Assembly: GCA_034190875.2 (NCBI GenBank)
Contig: CM067357.1
Location: forward strand, 24,597,878 to 24,661,877
Direction: 5' to 3'
Source of the DNA: Urechis unicinctus
Taxonomy: Eukaryota > Annelida > Polychaeta > Xenopneusta > Urechidae
Length of the DNA: 64,000 bases
The notes beneath the pieces are model-generated. The model was not told where the DNA came from. It saw nothing but the letters and a program-made list of their open reading frames with translations, and did no database searches. The position numbers and the translations under genes were made by a program. How positions within the stretch are numbered: the stretch's first letter is position 1; the number at the start of each line of letters is the position of its first letter. This document shows, piece after piece, positions 50,448-61,080 of the stretch.

Positions 50448-53400
50448 GAGGCAGCAAATAAGGGATCCGTTGAACCTAAAGGCTCAGTCCATCACCGTCA
50501 TCAGATCCGATAATTTGCTCATTTTATTGAATGCCGAATCCCAATTACAAGCGCAGATGCCGTATTATGAAAGGATTAGAATAAGCTAGTAAATTAGATC
50601 ATCATCTGCACTAAAATGAATAAGGGCTCGTGTTAATCAGAACCTTATATTGGATTGTGCATATTAATACCAATGCTCTGTGTGCTGATTGTCTGTTTGC
50701 TTGCTATATCAAAAAGACACGGTACTCATTGGCCATAAATGCCGAGATTCCTGACTTGGTGTTCATGCGTCCGTTCTTTGTTTTCAAGTGTGTTTGCCTA
50801 AAGAGCGCAGTTATTCACGCATCGTTTTGCCTTGAATAAGTTTTGCGATGCTGTTATATCTTTCTTCCCTATCATACAATTTAAACCTTATAATGCGATT
50901 AGTAGTACGCACGCGTCTAGTTAATTATTGCGAATATTCGTCAGTTAACCACATACATATTGATAGTGAAGGCCTAATTATTCCTAGGAAACAATTTCTT
51001 TTCTACAATTAATAAACAAGTATCATGAATTGTCTAGCAAAATAGAATGTGATTGATAGTGAGTCGCTACAAAAGTTAGTTTCATGCCAGCACTACAAAA
51101 AAGAAATATCAACAGCAGTTACGGTTAATGGCTTAAAAAAGTCTTTTAAAAACCTCTCGAGAGCTTTCACATCTGCCCTACTAGGGAAATGTTTAACATG
51201 CTCTGAAAGGAAACAAACTTTAATCTTGTACTGCTCAAACCTAGTTGAATACACCAACATAGATAATAGCTTTATATACCATCATATCAACCATAGCGAG
51301 GAATAACATAAGATCATAAACATGGCAGTCGATGTACTCGGCTGGAAAATGACCGAAAATCACCACAAATCAGGTGATTATTCTACAATTTCAATTGATA
51401 AAACCTATTATCAGCAATATAGCGATTAAAGGGAATCGGTATTATCGTTCATTGATTGAGAAAATTATTAATCTTACTTAGGTATCGATCAATTAAGTCA
51501 AAGCCTGCTTCTTGGCATTAATTATAGTTGAGAAGAGTTTCCATGCACTTGAGTATCACACTGCTCTGTAGTGCATAATATATTGTGCTGCTTATTGGTA
51601 CAACTCAAAATTGCATGGAACCATGAGCATAGAAATGTTATATTGATGCTATATTTAATGTTTGTTAGCAAATATAACAAACGTCTACTTTAATGTGACA
51701 TATTTAAAGATTAGGAAACAAAAATATTGATTGACACGCATATTTCTATCTTAATTTTCTATGCACATACACTCGTTCAATGTGTATCAGGTAATTATTG
51801 TAGGCTTAAATTCTAGCATTCAACGTAGAGTTATGCATTTCATTGATGTGTGAATGAATATATACCAATATATGAAAAATCGGCGTACATTCAGAAAATA
51901 TCTATGTTCAGCAGTAAATGGCTTTTCAACTGATAGAAAGTATCAAAACGAAAAAGCCGCAATAGCTAAACGAAGAATTCATATTTATCAAATAGGTGGC
52001 AAGACCTTGTTAAGCCTAATGCCGTACATGTCCTCTTGAAGCTATTAACGGCATAGATAAGAACAAACGACACCCACAAGAAATGTCCGTTTGGCAGCTT
52101 ATCTCTAATGAGTGAGTGTGGTGCTAGATACGTAGGGTAAAGGGTTATATGAATCCTCTCAATTTCAGTTGCATGGCAAAACTATACTAGGTTCCAGTAA
52201 CCAGAGGGAATAACAAAACGCCGTTGCAATTTTTCCCTTTGTGGGTCATGTACCATCATTTAGTCTTGGTAAATCGAAATCCGATAGCGCTCGATTACGT
52301 TACATGCAAATTATCATGTGGTAAGACTGTTTCATACTCTACTGGAGCGTCTCCCTAAATGCAATTGATCGGCTGCTGTACTTTTTAAGAGATCGCTTAT
52401 TCAGCAGAGCTAACCGACGTATAGATGGTAACAAAATAAACTACTCACAATACTGATATTATAAGCGACAGTTGTGCGTTAGTATCAACAATGTGTTTAC
52501 ATTTGTTTAATTTATTAAAGCACTGTCAATACCATATACGATATCTAAGTCAATAAGCATTCTTTATGGTTGATTGAATAGCGGAATCGTCTTGTGTCAG
52601 GAAATATATTACTCTGTCACATGTCAAAAGATTGAAAATATCAATGAGATGCTTCATTTGTGATGAACTTGGATCCGCTATTGACCGTAGCGTTCAATGT
52701 TTATACACATTTGATGTTTTGTTATTTCGTCGCAAAGTACAAAGCAAGCCATCAAGCTGTATGTTCTGCAGCCAATATGACCAGACTAATGAGAGATGTA
52801 ATGATGCCGCGAATTTTGGCTGCTGCTATCATTGCTTATTGCGTACATATAGCTGTTATTACCACGTGTAAGAGGTTGTGCGCATAGTAGCACGCATAGT
52901 ACGCTTGAAGTAACAATCAAAATAATCAATCAAAAGTTTTGATCGTAAGGCAACTCGTTGGCGATAATCATTGCCCTATCACACTACGCAGTTTGCGTTG
53001 TCGCCCATTAGTTGTCGATGCCCAATCAAAATACAATTGTATTCAAGAATATTGCTTTATTTGAGTTGTATTTTTGCGGCTACAATCCATTCAGTTTGCT
53101 TAATCGTCGATTAGTTGTCGACTGCAGGCCTCAGCAAAATATGCTGTTGACAATACAATACGTTAGTTAAAACATTTAATAGCAATACGTAACGGAGATA
53201 AGATCGTACAAAGAATACAATATATGCCGAATAATTGCACCATGTGGCAGAATTATATCGGAGTTTGATGATAAGATCGTCTGGGTGTACAAGATTTAAT
53301 AAATACAATGCTATCATCGCATCTCAGCAGAACTCATAACGTTTGAAATCGAACATAAGGCAATGAAGGGATAGTTTGGTTATGGAATCGAGTGTCCAAC

Positions 53401-53578
53401 TATGATTTCAAGGCCATAGCCCCTATATCTGTTTGTATCCAAAATAATTTCGTCCGCTAGAAAGTACCCCGTAAAATATGATCTAAGGAAGTTGATACGT
53501 CATTAATTTTATAAAATGGTCATGTCCAGTATGACCGTGATATATATATGCTTCAATGTTTGTACAATAGACTTGTCA
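50448..53578. other. No supported gene
   Basis: Frames at 50630-50839, 51049-51306 and 52632-52871 (plus) were read. The last is cysteine-rich but overlaps an equally long frame in another phase. No motif supports a call. I could not recognise a poly(A) or short tandem tail for the LINE end. Confidence 0.5.
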
Positions 53579-53962
53579 TTAAGGTAGTAGCATATTGCAC
53601 AAAATATACTTCCATTGGTTTGCGCCTTTGCCGCTCGTCATGACAAGACAAGCTGCCGGCGATTGGTTTGTTGACACCGCATTTAATTTAACATTATGAG
53701 TGCGGACATTGTGAGCAACAAAGAGCCGCAGCATAGGTTTGGAAGGATGGTAGAGCAAGACCCATAGACACAGTGTGCGTGATGAAAGAAAAAAGTTTGC
53801 CTTCTGTGAACAATTGACTGTGCCGTAAACAGAGTGACAAAAAGATACATATTTGGACAGAGCTCGACGGTAAACAGCTTGAGAGGCAGGTGCGAGGCCC
53901 TTAGCTATAAACTTGCCTATGGATATTTGAGTTGCGGACAGAATAAATAATAATACCAGCAT
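53579..53962 (-). pseudogene. Tyrosine-recombinase core-binding-domain fragment
   Basis: A 127-codon frame that fits the N-terminal SAM-like core-binding domain of eukaryotic tyrosine recombinases. It has KGLAPASQAVYRRALSKYVS then FC near the start, LRLFVAHNVRTHNVKLNAVS in the middle, and GANQWKYILCNM at the end, where the family usually has a YVLRGI-like helix. The catalytic domain should follow on the minus strand but is absent, so this is a fragment. About 18 residues between the FCHSVYGTVN and LRLFVAH parts look inserted. It could derive from a DIRS-like retroelement, a Crypton or a recombinase-derived gene. The call rests on remembered family patterns. Confidence 0.45.
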
Positions 53963-54300
53963 TACCCAAGTTATCTCAAATCTTCCTCAATTCCGGCGAC
54001 TTGGTTTAAATTTCCTCCAGAGGTAATATATCTTAAAAACACAAAATCCCGCGACTTGCATTTATACTATTTCCATTTAAAATATGCAGATATTTTTTGC
54101 CTTCGATACATTATTTTTCGGTTCATACCTCGAAAATAATGTATTGTGTGCATTTCAATAGTTAGTTATTCTGTGCTGGTCAAGATAATCAACTCTGCTC
54201 TGTCCGCGTTGTCATGAAATAATGCGATATACATTTGTAAATATCTACACATAATGATTAACCTCGGATAAAACAGCCGTGTCAAATACCTTATCATCAA

Positions 54301-54301
<1 letters not shown>
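53963..54301. other. No supported feature
   Basis: AT-rich stretch between the recombinase fragment and the AT array. Nothing recognised. Confidence 0.5.

Positions 54302-54376
<75 letters not shown>
54302..54376. repeat. (AT)n microsatellite
   Basis: About 75 bases of uninterrupted TA dinucleotide. Tyr-Ile frames on both strands come from it. Confidence 0.98.
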
Positions 54377-54378
<2 letters not shown>

Positions 54379-54499
54379 CTTATTTTGCATTTGCGGGCTC
54401 AAATTATGTGATATCGCGGATGCCAAATTTTAACATCTGCCTTGTATGGCTTTATTTAGTTATCTTCATTCAAAACTTATTTCCGACGATTTTAAATTT

Positions 54500-54675
54500 T
54501 TTGATCCAAAATGGTTGTACCAAAAAGGTCATGACGGTTTTGTCATGCAAAAAAAAAACCATTTTGGCTTTTTTTATATAATCGACCATTTTGGCCTTTT
54601 TTATAATCGACCATATTATAAAACCAACCATTTTGGCCATTTTATATAATCAACCATTTTGACCATATTGTAAAA
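54500..54675 (+). repeat. CCATTTTGGC minisatellite (degenerate)
   Basis: Five imperfect units built on ataatcgaccattttggcct, at about 54556, 54584, 54606, 54624 and 54650. Two opening phrases (ccaaaatggttgtacc, aaaggtcatgac) resemble the inverted motif. Unit spacing varies from 18 to 28 bp. Confidence 0.75.
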
Positions 54676-54684
54676 CCAACACAT

Positions 54685-54826
54685 ACCCCGTCGTACAAGG
54701 TATTATGCGAATGTATAACCCGTCGTACAGATTGAAGCTGAAAAACATACCCCGTCGTACAAGTATGAGGCCCAAAAACCCGTCGTAAAAAGTCGAGAGG
54801 CCGAAAGAGCATAACCCGTCGCGCGG
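54685..54826 (+). repeat. CCCGTCGTAC minisatellite, about 32 bp
   Basis: Five cccgtcgtac-type boxes at 54687, 54719, 54751, 54779 and 54815, spaced 32, 32, 28 and 36 bp. The GC-rich box is conserved (cccgtcgtaa and cccgtcgcgc in the last two) while the spacer DNA between boxes is not. Confidence 0.8.
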
Positions 54827-54857
54827 CACATATATACTACCTCTATACACTTAGGTG

Positions 54858-54872
54858 CCCCCCCCCCCCCCC
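54858..54872 (+). repeat. Poly(C) run, 15 bases
   Basis: Fifteen consecutive C residues closing the run of arrays that starts with the AT block at 54302. Confidence 0.95.
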
Positions 54873-55386
54873 GGCGATTAAGTATGCAACGAGTTAGATA
54901 CAATTTGTATCATCCTTATTGAAAAGAACCCAAAAGAGAAGTCCAATTGATTGAGTAAAGCAGTGACTGTCATAACGCATGCAGATTGCTGGGCACACTG
55001 CTCATTAGGCAAAGGAACTTCGCCTCCCATGGTGGTTTTTTATAACATAAGCATACCAATATTGATGGTATTATCATAAGACCAGATTGGTTGGAAATAC
55101 AAATTATATAACAGATCATTTTGGTGTGCCTATTAGAAAATTGTGATATATTTACATAAAAATACCCTTTTAATGAGAAAATTCTGCCGGTTCTCAACCA
55201 ATCACGACAATGTTTAACATGATTACCGTTGCGATTTATATTGAGCTGTAATTATTTCTCACTTTTGCACCTAATGGTTGTTTATAAAACCCCCACCTGA
55301 TTAAATCGTTTTGTGTTAACAAAGATTACGTAATCGATAGGTTATCAAGCAAAGTAACTTCAATTAAAACAAAGAATGAATATGAG
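54873..55386. other. No supported gene; 3' flank of recombinase gene
   Basis: No exon recognised on either strand. It lies downstream of the minus-strand recombinase-like gene. Confidence 0.5.
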
Positions 55387-55406
55387 AAAAAAAAACATGC
55401 TTTAAT
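55387..55406 (-). terminator. Possible poly(A) signal of the recombinase-like gene
   Basis: On the minus strand an ATTAAA hexamer (55401-55406) lies about 120 bases after the stop codon at 55524. It is closely followed by a run of nine T residues (about 55387-55395), as expected for a cleavage signal with a U-rich downstream element. There is no transcript evidence. Confidence 0.35.
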
Positions 55407-55414
55407 CAACAACC

Positions 55415-55538
55415 ATTTCATGCTTGATAATCATTTAAAGTTAACATTTTATGCTTGATAATCATTTAAAGTTAACATTTCATGCTTGATAATCATTTAA
55501 AGTTAACATTTCATGCTTGATAATCATTCAAAGTTAAG
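55415..55538 (-). repeat. 31-bp minisatellite, four units
   Basis: Four units of 31 bp, each atttcatgcttgataatcat followed by ttaaagttaac, with anchor tgcttgataatc at 55421, 55452, 55483 and 55514. The last unit on the plus strand (first on the minus strand) contains the final codons and the TGA stop of the recombinase-like gene. The remaining units form its 3' UTR. Confidence 0.95.
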
Positions 55539-57750
55539 GGATTTCCTTGTCATTGACTGGGCTTTCCGCTGCTCGTTCATTATTTTGGTAGGAACTTTGT
55601 TGTACGGATAGGTTATGCCGTTCTCTTGGATGATGCGCATAATCTCTTGTTTTCCTGGGGGACAGAGTTTAAAAACACCCGACATTAATCAACATGTCCG
55701 CTTGATAATACAGTTAACATTAAACCAAAAATTCACGCATTAACAGCTTTCAGTCATATAACTGTTACCAGGCAGTTTGCGTTGGGGACTTGGAAGCTTG
55801 ATATACTGTCCAAAAGCCTTGTGGATGATGCTTGTCTGGGCAGAATCCCATTTGCAGCGCTTTTCCATTGGGCCCTCATCACAACTGTTATCTTCATAAG
55901 GTGCAACTAGAGCTGATTCTGCAAAAACATTTCCTACCAATTACTTAAATATATTCTAAACCCAAACTTGAAACACCAATCAATAGCTCACATATATGAT
56001 AGCATAAAAAAAAATTGTCACTGACCATTCAATTGGAAATTGGCAGGATCATAAACTTCAAGTGAATCTGGCCATACCACACAAAGGAAACACATATATA
56101 TAATTTATCCTGCCGCCCGACACTTGAATTATGCATTGGCATCCATACAACGCCATATATTCAAGTATTATTTTTTTTTAGTTCTACCACCAGTCACAAC
56201 AAAGCATTATCTATATAAACAGAGCACAGAAAGACTAATTGCACTCTGAGAAGTGCCATTCATCGTCTCAATCAAGACAGAATATTCACCAGTTTTGCCG
56301 ACCATTTGTGCCGTCGTGTCCAAGTTGTTGAGGAACGCGCCAACTCGAGACACAGCAAGAGCGGGCAGCGGCCTCTGGTAGGTACCGCGGTTGACCTCGG
56401 ACGAATGCCCCATGTGTTTGTAAAACAACTCGCGATCTTGTTGGGAGAAGTCCTGTTGAGCGTATAATGTAGAGATGCGAGCTCTTTGGTTGGTAGCATT
56501 TACCAGACTGCAGTCAATGCCTGCTTTTTTCATCACTGCTTCCGTGGCGCTCCATCCAGCCACATGCCGTGAGGATCCAATATTGGGGAAAATGAATGTG
56601 TTTTCCTCCAATATATTTGCGCCACTTCTCCTTTCATTGTCGGCAAGTAAATCCATTGCATTGAAGCAATCTTTTGGGATGATGATGCTTACCAAGTGAT
56701 TACCCTTACCCGTACAGTAGGTTACGTCCAATTCAGAGGAATGGTAATCGTCATCGGTTTGCCATTTTCTTCGTTCAGTCCATTGTTTGATGGTCATTCT
56801 ACAAGGCTCCCCACCTCGCCTTGCATTGAAAAGTGTGAGCCTACTACAAGTCAGATTCCTTAGCTCAACAAATTCGGAAGTGGCAAATTCATCGATAGTG
56901 ATTCCTGAAAGGTATGTGATGCGATCCACTGTGTGGTTTCTGAGTTTCACCATAACTTCTTCCGGGGGAGTCCTCTCGGGCAGCCTTAAGCGTTCTTGTC
57001 TTGATTTGTTAATCAGATATTTACAATCACTGAACATCAGGTTCTGGTGGTGCTTGAGCAGGCTTTTAAAATGCCCAAGCTCCTCTACCTGTTCCCTTCC
57101 CTGTTCCCCAGAAAGCATAAGGGCCTCTCCCTGTATTATTTCAGCTGATCGCATCAGTAGATAATATAATGAATTCTTCAATCCATATTTGAGTGTTTTG
57201 TCATCTGATGTGAGGCTAGTGATTGCTTCTCTAAGCGTTGTCCAGTTGCCGCGGTGGAACATGTCTCCAGCATCCTTCATTTCAGAGTCATCTTGCTTTT
57301 GAACTTCTAAGTACAGACTTGCAAGCATGCGCATATCAGCCATAACTGATTTGCGTACTTCTTCTTGTTTATCCACTTTGGATCGATCCTTTGCCCAAAG
57401 ATGCTTGCCTATCATTTTTATTGTGCTGTCTGTTCTGCAACAGTCTCCAACGGCATTGCTGTGGAAGCTACTTAAAATCTCTTTAAAGTCATTGCCTTCC
57501 TTTGAGTTGATGACCATTGCCGAAATTGGTTTTGGCCTCATCTCCTCCTTGCATTGGCGCCTGTGCCGATAGAAGTATAGCTTGCTGTACGCCCCTTTGC
57601 ACGATGAGCAATGGACAGTTTCGGCCTTAGTGGAACTCCGTTTGATGCGTTCAAAACAAGTCGGTGTCTTCGTCTTGTTTTGTTCAACAATTCCAGCATT
57701 GCGCAATTTTGCGAATGCCCTCCGTTCATCTATTTTGGATAACTCAGCCC
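55524..57750 (-). CDS. Zinc-finger tyrosine-recombinase-like protein, 5' incomplete
   Basis: Proposed exons are 57750-56290, 55918-55769 and 55654-55524. The junctions are phase 1 with GT/AG borders (CTG|GTGAAT, gcag|AAT, CCTG|GTAACA, cccag|GAA), and together they give about 580 residues. The first exon opens at ctgag|GGG, so an upstream exon is missing. Numbering from the TTG codon at 57706, a C2HC zinc finger spans Cys33, Cys36, His48 and Cys52, followed by a charged helical region. A tyrosine-recombinase domain then shows Arg297 (ARRGGEP), Lys334 (CTGKGNH), Arg408 (TNQRARIST), His434 and Tyr443 (HMGHSSEVNRGTYQRP). The spacing is canonical (His to Tyr 9), but Thr405 sits where the HxxR box has His. 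Exons 2-3 form a Myb/SANT-like tail (EKRCKWDSAQTSIIHKAFG, then PGKQEIMRIIQENG). Such enzymes cut and rejoin DNA through the tyrosine. Here it may be a Crypton-like element or a domesticated host gene. Confidence 0.8.
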
Positions 57751-58841
57751 CTCAGATTTTAATGTGTAATTATGTCCACATTTAACTATAACATGCAAAT
57801 GTAAAGCTTTAACTTGGTTATTTGTGGCCTCCTTGTAGAAATTGTATGCTAAGAAATCCTCATTTAAAGTGATTATCTGTGATACAGATGGTCAAAATGT
57901 TGACTTTGTGCTCTGGACTTTTTCATAACCCCTCTAAATGCTTCTATTGGGAAATTGCCACTCACTAATAGCCATTGATATCACAAAACCACCAGCAGTG
58001 TTATTTTGCTATTCCCCACTCATAGCCGCTCTCGCGCTCTGAGTGTCACGAGCGCGTATGCGCCCATCTAGTCCGTTAAGACCTCCAAACTATTCAGATA
58101 CCCCCGTGACCCAGTTAACTGTAGCGCCTTAAGTTCCCAAACCTCTTCCGCATCCTACTCCAACGCAAGAATGCTCTTCTGTCTTTACCCACCAGGCGAC
58201 CATCATCCTGCACGGTGGTAACTGTCCCGAGAAATCTTTATTGCATTCTTTTCCCTTAAAAGGTTTTAATTGTCAGTTTCTTGTCCGGTAGTGACAAAAC
58301 CAACTGTCATGGAAAAGTCTGACAAAACTTTCATGGTTAGAAAACCCCAACAGGATATGCATTATGTCATGTTGCGGTTTGTCAGGTTGGAAGTAGCATA
58401 ATTTGGTGGAGGATCGTTTTGAACTGGTTGTGTCATGTGGAAAGATAAATGTTCTATTCCCCAGATAGATTCCTATCGTTTACGTAGTACGAATATCTCC
58501 TCGAATAACACCCGTTTTGTCGCATTCTGAGTATCATAACAGAGTTCTACCGCATTTGTTAAAAGATACGGGATGGAGAGAAGAGATGAGTTTCCCAACC
58601 AATGCAGGTCAAATAGTTTATTGGGATGTTCCAATAAGCAGGGTTGATAGATTCAACGGTATGACATAAATTATTATTTAAAAAGTAATTTAAGCATGCC
58701 AACAGTTTCACTCACACACGCCAAATGGCTGTGAATCGTACAAGTGACTGAAACAGTCCAACTGATTTTGTAAATCAGATAAATTCCATATCGACGAACT
58801 TAAAATACGTGACTTGCCAACCTTTGACAAAGTCGCAATAT
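57751..58841. other. Probable upstream intron, no exon identified
   Basis: The acceptor at 57751 implies at least one further 5' exon on the minus strand. I could not identify it. A 40-codon minus-strand frame (58115-58240) reads TVQDDGRLVGKDRRAFLRWS and looks protein-like, but it has a stop after GNLRRYS and no clear donor in phase. CpG is locally more frequent around 58030-58070. Confidence 0.4.
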
Positions 58842-58904
58842 GAAATCTCCCAAGGACGCGGACCGTTGCCATGGCGCCGAAGCTATATGGCGTTGGGAGA
58901 TTTC
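58842..58904. repeat. 12-bp perfect inverted repeat
   Basis: gaaatctcccaa (58842-58853) and its exact reverse complement ttgggagatttc (58893-58904), separated by 39 bases. This gives a potential hairpin or small foldback. Confidence 0.85.
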
Positions 58905-59017
58905 TCAATGAAAATAAGCAGAATACATGGTGTCTTTAAATTGACCGTACCGCTTTATTCTTGGTTCTACAGAAGAGATAATCATACGGATGTGCTGAGG
59001 AGAGTCTCCTTTGTGTG

Positions 59018-59133
59018 GATCCGAGTGATAATCGTAAAGTTATTTGAGTTTCGGTGAATTATCCGGTTTTGAAGCGGCAAAATCGCGATTTAAAACATTT
59101 AACTCGAAAATCTGATCGATTATCACTCGGATC
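59018..59133. repeat. Foldback with 17-bp perfect arms
   Basis: gatccgagtgataatcg (59018-59034) is the exact reverse complement of cgattatcactcggatc (59117-59133). On the same axis tatttgagtt (59041-59050) pairs 8 of 10 with aactcgaaaa (59101-59110). The whole 116-bp unit is therefore an imperfect palindrome, possibly a small MITE remnant. No flanking duplication was found. Confidence 0.85.
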
Positions 59134-59510
59134 GACATATCACTTTCATTCTTCTACATTTTGGTATAATTTATATAGCAATCGTATGGAGAATATATAG
59201 GTACGGCCCTTTTTCCTTAGGTACATAAATCACGACACAACTTTTATGGCCCCGAAAAAATACCACTTTTCGTCATTTTCGTCGGCGATTAGCACCACAT
59301 TAAATACCAGCAAGAAAAACGAAAATTGTACCAAATGAAAAGCTATTCTTCATTAATAATATATTAAAAGAACAAAATGTATCATTGCGTCATTTGTTGT
59401 CAATGGTCATTTACATGAGACTACCAAACGGCCTAAAAACGGCCTTGTCCAAACGAGATCGGCGCCGCGTTTGTCCGCCCTACTAATGTTGCAGCACGGA
59501 CGATTCCATG
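59134..59510. other. No supported gene
   Basis: Sequence downstream (minus strand) of the cysteine-rich candidate exon. It would be 3' UTR if that exon is real. No AATAAA was found on the minus strand close to the stop. Confidence 0.4.
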
Positions 59511-59815
59511 TCAAAAATGCTTGTAGGGCACGTATTTATTCTCTGATTCGTGGATAATCAAATTACCATCATTTATGTTATTGCTGTAACTATTATACAT
59601 ATCGATTGCCTTGGGCAGCTTCATGTTATTTAACCACTCTGGACACTGTAATCTGTCTGTCAACGATGTTGGACAACAATCCTCGTCCCTTGAATCGGGA
59701 GAGTCCAAACAGCTGTCATTAGTAATCGCCGTGTGACACAGCGACAATCTTGCGGCCCTGTCGGGTTGACAGGCTTCTGTGAAGTTCTGAGCGGCTATAT
59801 TTACGCAGCATGAAC
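59511..59815 (-). CDS. Candidate 3'-terminal exon, cysteine-rich
   Basis: A good acceptor (cctccacctctacag| on the minus strand) opens a phase-1 frame of about 101 codons to a TGA at 59511. It carries eight cysteines, including two CC pairs: SCCVNIAAQNFTEAC, then LC, SC, DCC and QC. A hydrophilic tail (NNMKLPKAIDMYN, ending VPYKHF) follows. The cysteine pattern suggests a secreted or extracellular domain, but I do not recognise the family. No partner exon upstream was identified. The polypyrimidine tract and open frame are what support it. Confidence 0.4.
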
Positions 59816-60262
59816 CTGTAGAGGTGGAGGCAGCATCACGGAGCGTTAAGAATCCAGTCTTCGCTCTTATATTATACGTTTTTAATGATTTATTTTCGTA
59901 TGGTTAAATATTAACGGGAATCATGCAAACCAGCCGTATAGTTTCAGGTCGAACAGTAATGTCTTGTAGGGCAGTAGGGCTAGGCAACAGGGCACTTATC
60001 AAAGTATGTTCCTGTCATATTATGTCGTGTCCAAATGCATATATTCCTGCATATATTCACAATATGCTTCATCCAGCGTCACACTGACCTCAAACTGATT
60101 CATTTTATATTCTTTATTACATGTTTTATACCTTTATTGGACATTGAATTAACTTTGTGAATTTCCCTGAATCTCATTTCTCTATGTGAATGATATAAAT
60201 CCCCTCAGGACACTTTGAATAAAACATGGATTAAACAATCTTTAAGTTTTAAATATATTGCC
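59816..60262. other. No supported gene; AATAAA on both strands
   Basis: AATAAA occurs on the plus strand at 60218-60223, while the minus strand has one at 60263-60268. Cleavage sites would fall within a few tens of bases of each other. I see no plus-strand ORF that could end here. Confidence 0.4.
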
Positions 60263-60769
60263 TTTATTCAGTTAGCTACATAATTACAAGTAGTTATAAA
60301 ATAAAATAAATACATCTGCATCTGCAGGCAATGTGCTGAAGGATCTGTCAAGGTCAGGAATAGGTAGACAATGAATTTGTTTTGCTGATGATTAAACTTT
60401 GATTGTAGTTCATTTGCTTATCTAGGGTCACCTAAACTCTACCAGACATGTATCCACAATATAAGCATTCAGAGATGATTTAGCAAAAGAAATGGACCTC
60501 AATTGACTGAATGTATTGACCTCATAAGGATCAGTGATCAGGAAATCAAGCAAATAATTGAGGGCATTAGAACAGATAAATTTGAAAATGATCAGCAAGA
60601 AATACCACATCAGCATCTTATGTTGCACTAGCAGTAATATACTTTTAAGAGTCTTGGAGGGTTTCCATCTGGACACAATTAGTGAGTCCACAACAGCTTG
60701 CCTGTACGATTCAGCAAAAGATGATTCTCCTGCTGTGCACCAGCTATAGTTGCACATTCTGTTACACAC
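60263..60769 (-). CDS. Candidate 3'-terminal exon with AATAAA
   Basis: The minus strand shows an acceptor-like ttttatgtgtgtaacag| at about 60770. A 113-codon frame follows, with CNYSWCTAGESSFAESYRQ at its start and a hydrophobic LMWYFLLIIFKFICSNAL segment in the middle that could be a membrane helix. The stop is at 60428, and AATAAA lies about 160 bases after it at 60263-60268. The arrangement fits a last exon with a short 3' UTR. I do not recognise the protein and found no upstream exon; a chance ORF remains possible. Confidence 0.3.
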
Positions 60770-61029
60770 ATAAAATTAACTTGTCAAACTGTCTATCAGT
60801 CTTATATCATAAGAAATAAAGGAAGTCTATGTAATACATTACACAACATTAATTCTTGCCAACCTGATTAGGTTGATCATCAATACACATGTCACATGGA
60901 TCAATCTCTTGTTATTAAGTACAGGAAGTAAAAACTAATACTCTCTCATGTTGATTCTGTGACAAAACATTCACCAGATGTTCAGATTAAGTCTACAGTT
61001 CAGTCTTCAGCAACAGGGCTGGAAATTAA
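60770..61029. other. No supported feature
   Basis: Short unique stretch before the hairpin. Nothing recognised. Confidence 0.5.
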
Positions 61030-61080
61030 CTAAAATGGCCACCCGTCCTGACCTGTCCCGATGACGGGTGGCCATTTTAG
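61030..61080. repeat. Hairpin with 18-bp perfect arms, TTAA flanks
   Basis: ctaaaatggccacccgtc (61030-61047) is exactly complementary to gacgggtggccattttag (61063-61080) across a 15-base loop. TTAA lies just outside on both sides (61026-61029 and 61084-61087). An RNA from either strand would form a very stable stem. It may be a minimal foldback element or a structured RNA or terminator-like site. Confidence 0.92.
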
